A DNA stretch of 64,000 nt from Tetrapyrgos nigripes. Taxonomy: Eukaryota > Basidiomycota > Agaricomycetes > Agaricales > Campanellaceae. The translations under genes and the position numbers were made by a program. Shown here piece by piece: positions 24,219 to 33,293 of this stretch. The notes under the pieces are model-generated. The model was given only the letters and a program-made list of their open reading frames with translations, ran no database searches and was not told the DNA's origin. The stretch's first letter is position 1. Every line of letters begins with the position of its first letter. The stretch covers positions 558,001 through 622,000 of the forward strand of contig JAACJM010000003.1 in assembly GCA_013368315.1 (NCBI GenBank), written 5' to 3'.

Positions 24219-25076
24219 ATGTCGACAAAGACACCCCCAACCTCATTGAAGCGTTCTTCATCACCTTTGGAAGGTAACTCAAAATGTAAAATTGTGTGCG
24301 TGACATGTCCTCTGAATGTTTACCTACCTTGACTGATTCTGACTTGGAGTACAGTCGTCACACCAGTACGCGAATCCCGTCATCACAATCCCCAGAACCA
24401 ATATCATTTCCATTGAAAACGGAGTCCCCATCTACTCCCACACATCACCCTAGGCGGTATGTTTTTCTATCTGTCATGACGGACATCTGCTCTTATTCTG
24501 ATAGTAGTGTGTTTTAGTCCTGATGACGATGATTCCGGATCGGCTACAGAAGAAGACTCTCCTGTCCGTCCCAGCTATATCACACAGTATGGGAAGGAAC
24601 TACGGAAGCAGATAGAGACGGAGTATTCAGAGGTGCGGATGGGAAACAAAGAAGATGAAAAGCTTTGGGACACACCTGAGGACATACACGCCAAACGTCA
24701 ATTTGTGCATTCACTCCTTAGTGCGTATCTCACTGTTTCACCTTGTACAGAGTTTTTAATCTACATTATTCCAGAACCCGCTAATACTCTCCCTCTTCTG
24801 ATTACTGCCAACGATCGTTCGGAAATCGAGCAACGGCTGGAACGACTTTCCGATCAGCTTTTGGAAGCACATATCCGTACTGAGATCCTGGAAGTACATC
24901 TCAAGGCCGTCGCTTCAGCAAAGAGAAGCTCTGATGAGAAATTAGCCTTGGTGGAACGTTCAGCAAAGTCTTTGGAGCACGAGAATGCTACCCTCAAAAG
25001 GGAACTTAAGGCTCTACAAGACCGTATTCGGATTTTAGGTAGAGATTTGGTCGAAGTGTCTAATTCAAGATCATGA
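24219..25076 (+). CDS. Small coiled-coil ORF in Plavaka element
   Basis: The clear part is a frame ending at 25076 with an exon boundary near 24525 (PDDDDSGSATEEDSPVRPSYITQYGKELRKQ) and an intron at about 24721-24773. The last about 100 residues are a strong heptad-pattern coiled coil (RLERLSDQLLEAHIRTEILEVHL..ENATLKRELKALQDRI). The ATG at 24219 is a candidate start, but the first junction (24275-24356) does not fit in phase with a standard donor, so the 5' exon is uncertain. It could be a small accessory protein or a 3' extension of the transposase transcript. Confidence 0.5.
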
Positions 25077-25260
25077 ATAGAGCCTGCAGAAAAAAGGTAC
25101 ACAGAAAAGGTCGAAATAAGTAGCCTAAAAGTTCGAGTACATAAAAGTTGCAAATAAGTCTGCTGAAAAAAGTCAAAGGGAAGAAAAGTTCGCTAAAAAA
25201 AAGTACTAGAAAAGGCCCGACCCAAAAAAATCCGAAAAGGCCGTAAAAGGCTGGAAAAGG

Positions 25261-25281
25261 CGATTTGCCCTTTTGCTGATG
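25261..25281. repeat. Right terminal inverted repeat of Plavaka element
   Basis: The minus strand reads CATCAGCAAAAGGGCAAATC, matching the left end. Confidence 0.85.
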
Positions 25282-25284
25282 CAC

Positions 25285-26219
25285 CATGCACCCCACATTC
25301 CACATATCAGCGCTGTACATCAACGGGGCACCCAGGATAACCTCGGGTGCCCGATAGAACGCGGGCTGGATGACTTCCCGGTGCTCCTTCCCATCGTCCA
25401 GTGCCAGGGCGGAGCCAAGGTCACACACGATCGGCGCGCCCAAGCCTATCGGCTTCTCGAGTTTGCGGGACTCGTAGATGGTCCTCCCGCCGATTTCCTT
25501 CCTCCGGCAGGGGTCATTCAGTTCCGCCTTCTCGAATTCCTTGAAGACAGAGGTATCTGTTGTATCGAACATGATGTTGGAGTCCTGGAGGTCACCATGA
25601 ATGACATGGCACTCGTTGTGCAGATAGTCTAGGGCCAGGAGGAGGCGCTTGAGTATGAACGCCACAACCACCGCAGGCAGTCTCCGTTCAGAGTTGCGGC
25701 GCAGAAACGTGCGCACGCTCTCCAGGAACGGAGGGTGCACGAGACACAGGTGCTGTCCCTCGGGGCCCTCGACTTCAAAGGACGCGAGCAGCGATCGGAC
25801 GGCACTACGGCCCGGGTGCTTCTTAGAGGTCCTCTCGATGCGCTTGTAGACGCCGAGCTCGCGGACTACCTCGTCCCCCATGGACTCGGACTTGATAAAG
25901 AGCTTGAGGGCCACGTGCCGATGGCCACTGTAAATAATATCTGAGTGAGCAGGCGCCATTCAACTTCAAGGAAGGGGAATGCAACTTACCTCAAGTCCCG
26001 TGCTAGCCATACGGTCGAGGTGGCTCCATACCCCAGCTTCGCCACGACCTGGTAGCGGTCCTGAAAGATTTCTCCTATCGTGACAGGGTAGTATCGAGTC
26101 GCGACGTAGTCCGGGAGGGTCTCCTCTTCGACCACCTTGTCTGCGGGAATCGGGTCGAAGCCCTTGTTAGGAAAGCTGAGCGGCTCCCACGGCGCGCGGG
26201 AGAAAACCGACTTGAGCAT
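25285..26219 (-). pseudogene. SRPK-family protein kinase, 5' exons (gene interrupted)
   Basis: Exons 26219-25990 and 25927-25285 encode the first 291 residues of an SR-protein-specific kinase. The Gly loop LGYGATSTVWLA, the Lys of VALKLF, the catalytic loop HVIHGDLQDSNIMF and a DLGSA in place of DFG are all present, as is APEVILGAPL..SADMWNVGCM. This last exon ends in phase 0 right at the intron that the Plavaka element entered three bases in, turning the donor from GTGAGT to GTGCAT. The rest of the kinase is at 16958-17397. HGDL instead of the usual HTDL and DLG instead of DFG suggest a divergent SRPK paralogue of the kind expanded in mushrooms. The true state (disrupted or spliced around) is unknown. 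Confidence 0.87.
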
Positions 26220-26396
26220 TGTGCGAGGTATGTTGGTAGTACAAATATGGCGTGTCAGTAGTTTGTGAGCGATGTGTGGCCGCCAGAATGCCGCCATGCA
26301 GTAGTAGGTATTTAGGTGTGGGCTCGTGTCGCGACGTGCAGAGAAATATGACTTAATCAATTGCTGTTTAGCCTGTTAAACGCACAGACTCTGTCC

Positions 26397-27500
26397 AAAT
26401 TTCAGAATTTGGAGTCACTCATCGCGACCTGTACACTTCCAGTGAAAGATATCTTTCTCGATCGTCGACTGGTGCATTTCAATTTTCATGTTCTTGTTCC
26501 ACCTTCTCAACGTTTGTGTTTCTTCCAGGGCACTACTGACAAGAGTGCCTTTTGTGAAACTTGTGGGCAGAATACGGTGAACTACGTTGGATATTACGCA
26601 TATATCAAGCTCGTGTTGCCTGTATTTCACATCGGATACTTCGAGCATACTATTGCGATCCTTCAGTGCATTTGCAGAGTGAGTTTGCGTAAAATTTTCA
26701 TAATTTGCCTTGAGCTTTTGCCAGACATGTGCTTGTGTTTTGCTGGAAGAACCTGATCGTAGGACATACATTAAACGTTTCCGCCGACCCAACCTCGAGA
26801 ATATTCAAAGACAATCTCTCTTTAAAGCCGTCAGCTCTGCCGAAGCAAAGTCGTATATTGTCGGTATTGCTCTACTACCAATGGTGCAGTCAAGAAAATC
26901 GGTGCTCTCAAAATCATTCACGACAAATCCCGGGCCAAGAAAACAGCTGAAGAGATGGAGAAGTGGAAAAAGACGTTTTCATCTGCAGTGGAAGCCTCAA
27001 AGGATCTGAGCATCCATCTCAATAAGGCTCTTCATGAAGACCTCAATCCATTGAAGGTGCTGAATTTGTTCAGACGTATATTCGACGAAGTGAGTCGTGA
27101 TATCTCATTTTATTAACAGAAAATTCATAGATATGATTAAGACTGCGAGCTGCTTGGCTTAAAACCTCAGTTCGGTCGCCCAAAATCTGGTAGTACATAT
27201 CCGTTCCTCCGGCTTGCATTCAGCCATCTGTTGCTCAGGACGGAGCCTTCAACGAACACGATCTGACCATCAAATTGTTGGAAATTGTCTTCACCAATGC
27301 CATCATCAAGCAAGCCCTTGCAAAGGGTGTTCCTACTCCGAACCTTATGGTACCGTTGCCTCTAAGCTATGTAATGGACTTCTTTCATCTCATTATTTTG
27401 CGCAGGAGCACTGGGAACTCAGTAGCCCTGTAGCCCTGTATGTATATCAACTCTGAATTGCCTGGTATACCTTTGCAAATGGGTAAAGCCTTACTGGGCT
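26397..27500 (+). pseudogene. RPO31: RNA polymerase III largest subunit fragment (RPC1)
   Basis: Decayed N-terminal part of the Pol III largest subunit. In order: ISEFGVTHRDLYTSSER, LDRRL then GTTDKSAFCETCG, YYAYIKLVLPVFHIGYF, TCACVLLEEPDRRTYIKRFRRPNLENIQRQ, VVYCRYCSTTNGAVKKIGAL, VEASKDLSIHLNKALHEDLNPLKVLNLFRRIF, VAQDGAFNEHDLTIKLLEIVF and SELPGIPLQM. Several introns are still in place, so it did not come from an mRNA. Frame changes occur near 26830-26850 and 27190, and TAG replaces a Gln codon in front of YISVPPA. It covers roughly residues 40-330 of a protein of about 1400, so it is a truncated duplicate. A functional copy must exist elsewhere. Confidence 0.85.
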
Positions 27501-28016
27501 TGTCATACTTTCCCAGACAGCTTGATCTACTGTGCTTCTAGTTCCGCTTCAGATGACTCGTGGTTTGTGGGGTCTTCGAGTCGCAGTGACTTCCTCTTTT
27601 GCCGTGTCAACATCCGCCCTTGAGCTGTGAGACCTCGATGGCTTCGTGGCGTCCAAATCTCGTCATCGTAGATAACAGTGAGCTGTTGGTTTCTCTATAC
27701 TGTCTATCTGCATGCTGACCTTCTGCAGTTTGATCAACTACGATGCTGCACTGCCAATATCCCCGCAGAAGCTTTTCCAGACGTTGAGCTCCGTGAGTGA
27801 TGCTTTATCACCTTCAACCTCCTTGGTACTGATGTTCGTCGTGCACATCCAACTCACCATTGTGTGTCAAGCTGCTGCCCCATATTCATTATGCCCTCAA
27901 CTAGCTCAACATATCATGCGCTCTATTGTCAGACCCGGTTTCTGATCTCGTCACGCTGACCATCGGTGGAGTGCATGTCCCATGAATGCTTGTCATTCTC
28001 ACAAGGACAATGTGTA
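27452..28016 (+). repeat. 0.55 kb dispersed repeat, copy A
   Basis: Direct copy of 63074-63622, roughly 90% identical by eye. Copy A has an extra 18 nt near 27805 and several CpG sites where copy B has TpG or CpA. Its left end overlaps the last codons of the RPC1 fragment (SELPGIPLQM), and copy B starts with the same codons. The rest has no recognised coding content. Confidence 0.88.
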
Positions 28017-28494
28017 TCTTTGTAAACTACAAACTGCATCACTGAGCACTGCACCAAGTAGTTGATATGGGGTCTTGCAGTTGCAACTAGTGACTGTGAG
28101 CTTCATGGATGCATGAACGGGCAGCTGAGGGCTTTGTAGAAATTGCGGTTTATTAGCAGTACGTCTTGTGTAGAGTAACTTGCTTTTGTGGGAACCTCTT
28201 GTCATCTGCGTGAACAGCCAGGCAGTGTTATTCAAGAGTGTCGAAGGGGTGTCCTCAAAAGAGTAGAGATATCATCCAATATCATGGAACTCTGTAGTTG
28301 TAAACGAGCTGGATGGAAGATGTTCCTTAGGTGTTTGTAGAAAAGTGGAAAAGGATGATTTGTAGTAGACTCGTTGGGAGAAACTATGCCAGAGGCCTAG
28401 ACCGTTGCAATAAGACGCGTCTGTCACGTGCGTGTTAACCGTAACGCGTTTGCCGGTTTCAAGCTTTCAGCATCTCATTCTCACCCATATACTG
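28017..28494. other. Intergenic, no gene recognised
   Basis: Spacer between the repeat and the POT1 pseudogene. Only short frames are present. It should contain the former POT1 promoter. Confidence 0.5.
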
Positions 28495-31400
28495 ATGAAA
28501 AGACATCGCGAACCTGGGAATCAAGATACTCAGAATAAACGCGCCAAGACCCATCCTGGCCAGGATGAAACCTTCTCTGACCCGGACGCCCGACGATATG
28601 TCTCTGGTATCATCCAGAACCCCAAAGACCAGTCCGGTTACGTCCCTTGCAAGGTCTTCATGAAGTGGAACGTTCCATACATTCGCCTCTTCGTGGATAC
28701 TACCGAATCCGGAAGTGGTAAAATCGAGGTTCACTTCCAGGGGCAATGTCTGGCAGCCTTCCAACAGCTTGGAGTCGAATTTGACGTGCAGGACGAGTTT
28801 CTTTTGGCTCTCCAGGGATTCTCATTGAAGCGGGATCTGCCAACAAAGAACTCGAGTGGGATTATATTCACGTACTCTCAGGGCGCTCTCTTCAAGTTCA
28901 CGAAGCGTCGACGAGTTCCTTTGAATGTTTCAGTCGTGGATACTTGGGGTGAGCAAAATATTTGACTTTATCCGGTGTCTTGCTTATTGGAGCCTCAGAT
29001 GTGATACCCAAACAAGAAGAAGTTGGTCCAGGCATGGTCGACTGGTATGATCCTGCCCCAATCACCCCTCCCCTGGTTTCAGTTGCTGCTGAACCTGTCC
29101 TACAACCGATCATCGCGAATAACCAGGCAGTCCCGCCTGATGCCGAATTCAGCAATAAGAAATCCCGTAAACAAAGACACAAGGACCGACACAAGGAGCG
29201 CAAAGCTAAGAAACTTGTTGACGCCAAACCAGCTTCTCTCGAAACAGACAATGTCCAACCGAAATCGGGGTCTGCCAACAGCAATACCCCTAACAACGTC
29301 CCTGCAGAAGATTCTGCGGGTATGTTATCTGTCGAGGTCTATCATGCTGCTTTGCAGACAGTCGTACGTAATTGGATATAGAATTGCGAATTGGCTCGTA
29401 GCTCACTTCACTCTCTAGCGACATTGTACTGCTCTGTCCAATCTGAAGCCTGAATCCTTCTCTACAGTGTCAGGAGTGGTCATCGAAGTTGGAGAGATAA
29501 AGGCGACGCCCCATAGATGTATGTCTCATTACCCATGTCATAGGACATACACTAACAAAAGCAGACTTGAGCCGCTCCTTCAAGTTGGTTGACCCGACAA
29601 GTTACGAACTCCAGGATGGAGGCTATTGTTATCCAAATGCAGTCACAGCGAATTGCTTCACCTTGAAATATCCAGAATGGTTGCCAGCTGTTCAAGAGGG
29701 CGACGTTGTGATACTGAGTGCTGCCCTAGTTTGTGCTTAGACCTTTTTTTTTTTCGAGCTGCTGACTGACTCTCCTTGTATCAGGGTGACAAGTTCAACG
29801 GCAGAATCAGTATCAAAGGCTATTTTGACCGGTTGAAGTGGTGTATCTATTCTCCCACCTCAGGTCAAGTACACTATGGCGAAATAAACGATGTTCCTAG
29901 AAGCGAGACCATTGACGGTTGCAACTTCACTCCGTTTTATGAACCTCATGAATCCGAATTACAGTTATGTCGACATCTATCAGAATGGTGGAGTGCTGTG
30001 CAAGAGAAGCAGAAGAAGGTTCAAGGCAGAGTCTATTCTGTCGGTGCTGATGTCGGTATCAATCAGGTGCAAAGTAAGGCTGCAACCTGTTAAATACTGT
30101 TTTGCCTCAGAGTGTAATTAACAGGTAACAGGTTTTAATATGTTACAACCAGCTATAACTAGTTACTAACTAGTTCCCTATGGGCACTTTTTTTGACTCA
30201 AATTTCCATCTGCTGATAATCTTCAGATCTGTTTTTATACTTTACAATAGTCTTGTTTCTGACTTAACCACTCATCTACAGTGTACACACAGAGTTTTCC
30301 TTTCACATAACCATCTCCCCTCTCTCTCATTTCAGATAGTATTTATGTAGGCTCCTTCTGTCCTGAAAATCCATCTTTTTCAGCAGTGTTACTGTTACCA
30401 CCCCATGCTTGCCTGTCAATACATCCTCAGTGCAATCTATGACTACATTACCATGCAAAAAGCAAGATTCTTTATTTACATACTTAGCATGCTCAGACCT
30501 AGCTTAGGGCACCCTCACTGCAATAAGTTGGCAGAAGGTGAAGGATTGGTGAAGGAAGAGTCTTTGTAAGCTTTCCAAGACCAGCTCTTAATGGTGGAAT
30601 ACTCTTGCAGGTTAGTAATTGGTACTCTGACAGGTGAGGTTGTCTTTATTCAGGTACTAAAGAGATATGAATATGTCTTATTTTCAGCTCCCTGGGCCAC
30701 CAATTGAGACCAAGCAGTTATAACAGGTTATAACAGTTAAAACCTGTTATAACAGTAATTAATAGTATTTGGTTGCAGCCTTAGTGCAAAGGAAGGGAGG
30801 AAAATTAAAGATCTTGATCCCGGCACTCACGAATACTTCGATTGCACTGTGGAGGTCTGTTTATTGTGTTTTGCTGAATCCACACCCCATTCTCATCTAA
30901 TTTACCAGGTCGTGCATGGCTATTCCAATGCAGAAAATGACTGATTTTATGTTCTTTATGTGACCGATTACACAGCTAATCCCAACTTGCATGACTGCCA
31001 AGCTGTATGGTGTCCCAAAGGTCTGTCATGGTCTATTTTCAGAATTGAGCTGTGAGACGCCTCTCGTGTTAAAGGGAAGGAGATGTGTGTTGGGACAGTC
31101 TACTCTATGAAGAATGTCAGATTGAAGCGTGACCCCAATGGCATGTACAAGGGAAATCAGCAAGAAGCGAAGATCTATGCCTTGAACAACAATGCATTGT
31201 ATAATGAAGATTTGAAAGCGCTGCTTTTGTGAGTAATTCTTTCCACTGCTGCATCAGTATTCTTGTCTAACAATATACATTTGTAGGTGGAAGGAAGCTT
31301 GGAAGGCAAAGCACGGGTCAGAAGGATTGAAGTTTGAAACTCTTGAAATCTGTCAAGTTCCCATGGAGAGTTTTTTCAATTGCGTTGTTCAGGTACGCTA

Positions 31401-31799
31401 ATCATCCTTGTTCACTGCTTTCTTGCTGATAATGCGCAGTCAGGTCCTGTACTCTTGTTCTGACAAGGACAAATCATACCTATGTGTGACCGATTACACA
31501 AAAAATCCCTTCCTACTCGAGTCCTACATGGAGTTTGAGTCAGACCCATGGGCTAAGGATCTCGAAGGCCGTGTTCTCAAAGTTGCCTTGTATGACGATC
31601 AGATTAGGGAGGCTAGGAACCTGCAATCCGGGGATTTCTGTGTCATCTACAAAACCAGGGTGGTTCCAGGTTATTCAGGAAGAAGACCACATGCTAGACT
31701 AATCGTGGGATCCATACATTCATCAAGTAATCTTTGCAATATAATTTTCCAAGTAGTATACATTCTTTAGGCAGTCGAAGTGATCTTTTCATCTTCTAA
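28495..31799 (+). pseudogene. POT1: POT1 telomere end-binding protein gene, disrupted
   Basis: Starts MKRHREPGNQDTQNKRAK at 28495. Exons follow at 28495-28948, 28999 onward, from about 29419, from about 29566 and from about 29785. The first OB fold of the telomere single-strand-binding family is seen in SGVVIEVGE..SRSFKLVDPTSYELQD..FTLKYPEWLPAVQEGDVV, GDKFNGRISIKGYFDRLKWCIY; the second in EYFDCTVEVVHGYSN, YVLYVTDYTANPNLHDCQAVWCPKG, GTVYSMKNVRLKR and LCVTDYTKNPF, DLEGRVLKVALYDDQIREARNL. Defects: a 709 bp hAT-type MITE at 30075, a frame change around it, and two in-frame TGA codons (30942 region; 31050 region, after FRIEL where Trp or Arg is expected). POT1 is normally essential for telomere protection, so another copy must serve the cell. 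Confidence 0.85.
30075..30783. mobile_element. hAT-type MITE in POT1 (709 bp)
   Basis: The ends are TAAGGCTGCAACC and its inverse, flanked by a perfect 8 bp duplication GTGCAAAG (30067-30074 and 30784-30791). An 8 bp duplication is the hallmark of hAT-superfamily insertion. There is no coding capacity. The right subterminal zone has repeated CTGTTATAAC palindromes, probably binding sites for the transposase of a full-length relative. Confidence 0.9.
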
Positions 31800-32424
31800 A
31801 CTTTTTTCGTCCGCCGAAGATTGGTCCAGGATGGTGCGATCAAATTCAACAACACCAATCTTGTGGATGGTCACCCATGCAAATGGCAGAGAGAGGACGA
31901 CTGACGATGTTGTCAGCGAAGTAGACCGAGTCACAGTTCGGGACACTCACTCAATCCAATGTTCAGCCCAATGGATAACCAGTTCGTTGTGTCACTGGAT
32001 TTGATACCGTATGCAATGGCTTGACCAGCACACTCAACACCTCAAAGGATACCGGTCATATAGGACAGGACAACGAAGTCGTCTGACACTAAAATTCAGA
32101 AATGAGGATTGAAAATGAGGACTACTATGCTGTAGGACGTACTATGTGAAATGATCCAGTACAGAGATGTCTGGGTAGCCATGGTGGCAAAATCAAAGAG
32201 GATGAACAAGGAGAATGTTCTCCTGAACATTGCTGAAGTCCAGTCAATAACAGGGTTTTGGTCCTCTAATTGCTTGGTAATGATAGCAGCCCAAACCCTA
32301 AAACATGTGGCTTGAAAAAGAGAGAGAAAAAGTTGGGAAGCATAGTACTCACCAGAGTGCAAGGTTAAAAGTCATGACTGCAATGAAACTCCATCGGGCA
32401 CGTTGTTTTACCAACATGAGTTTG
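31767..32424 (-). pseudogene. UNC93-like MFS transporter, 3' part (split by Gypsy-A)
   Basis: C-terminal part of an UNC93/DUF895-type membrane protein. It reads MLVKQRARWSFIAVMTFNLALW, VWAAIITKQLEDQNPVIDWT, FSLFILFDFATMATQTSLYWII, then VVLSYMTGIL-stop-GVECAGQAIAYGIKSS, WLSIGLNIGL and LPFAWVTIHKIGV, ending at 31767. The single TGA sits where the family has Arg (GILRGVE), consistent with CGA to TGA. Joining this part to 44077 onward, minus Gypsy-A and one GTTTG, restores the frame across the insertion (LDCK then LMLVKQ). The last exon overlaps the POT1 3' exon tail to tail by about 30 bp. Confidence 0.83.
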
Positions 32425-33263
32425 TGTTAGGAATTGACCAACAACGCAACGCGTCAACCAAGACCCAGTGACCACGTACCTGGTTACTAACCTCACAGCA
32501 TCAACAAAGGCATAGCCCGAGTCTGGATCAGGGACAATACAACACAGCCATGAACACAGGATAATTATACGGAGAATCCCAAAGCGAATAAGAAACGAGA
32601 GATACCGAGAATGGATTAATGAAGCTGACAGGAACTCAGTAGTAGGATCGAAAGATCAAACGATGGGCTGTTTCAGAGATATTAACATCTGAACAAGGCG
32701 GAATTAAGGGTGTGGAAGATGAGTAAGCCCAGAAATCCTTAGGGCTATACCCAGGAGGCAATGCTGAGGCAGTAAAGTCTCCATCGCCTCAGTATAATAT
32801 AATTTTTAAAGTATAAGTACCATGCTGGAGACCCTATGTCCCCAGCCTACTATTTTGTCAACTACGTACTTCTGAATTTACTCGTTTATCTATACTTATC
32901 AACTACGCACTTTCTCAAACCCAGCAGAGGCCGTGAGCTCTTCTCCACGCCACTCGACACTTAGATGACCGAGTACGCATCTCGATCAAACCATCACCAC
33001 AACTATATCCGACTCTGAGTACCTCTGAACTGAATAATGCCATCCCAACTATCTATTATCATCAAACACTTTGACATTGGCCAAATCGACCACCGATAAT
33101 TATATACTCGATGCTAGTACAACTGTAACGCCACCCAGCCTACATCAACGCGTGGTCATTGAGCTGCATAAGCAGTTTAACGTCACGATAAGTATACGTA
33201 CCAAGAACTGCATATATTATAGTAGCTCTATTTGCTACTACAGTCCTTGAACGTATCTTAACA
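32425..33263 (+). repeat. Gypsy-A 5' LTR (839 bp)
   Basis: Ends TGTTAG...TTAACA. Aligned by eye to the 3' LTR it shows about 30 substitutions, of which roughly four fifths are CpG to TpG/CpA in one copy or the other, plus one 18 bp indel near the right end. Confidence 0.95.
32812..32854 (+). promoter_or_regulatory. Gypsy-A LTR TATA element and inferred transcript start
   Basis: TATAAG at 32812-32817 lies about 30 bp before AGCCTACTATT at 32844-32854. The latter is exactly complementary to the 11 nt just behind the 5' LTR. In Tf1-type elements the first 11 nt of the RNA act as primer, so 32844 is the predicted transcript start. Confidence 0.6.
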
Positions 33264-33264
33264 T

Positions 33265-33275
33265 AATAGTAGGCT
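33265..33275 (+). other. Putative primer-binding site, self-priming type
   Basis: AATAGTAGGCT starts two bases behind the LTR end and is the exact reverse complement of 32844-32854. There is no TGG as required for a tRNA 3' end, which argues against conventional tRNA priming. Confidence 0.65.
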
Positions 33276-33293
33276 TCTACCCGCCAACCAGCA

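Larger units (their letters stand above)
17476..25281. mobile_element. Plavaka-type DNA transposon, 7806 bp
   Basis: Terminal inverted repeats share the consensus CATCAGYAAAAGRGCAA; left end 17476, right end 25281. The flanking dinucleotide CA (17474-17475 and 25282-25283) is a 2 bp target duplication. Removing the element and one CA rebuilds a normal GTGAGT splice donor in the SRPK gene, which fixes both ends precisely. Inside are a Plavaka transposase (plus), a long divergent companion gene (minus), and a coiled-coil ORF (plus). Both subterminal zones (first about 200 bp and last about 200 bp) are crowded with AAAAG/CTTTT motifs, likely transposase-binding sites. Few coding defects are visible, so the copy looks recent. 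Confidence 0.88.

Noticed and set aside
25273..25944. Open plus-strand frames of up to 119 codons
   Set aside because: They are antisense shadows of the GC-rich SRPK exon on the minus strand.
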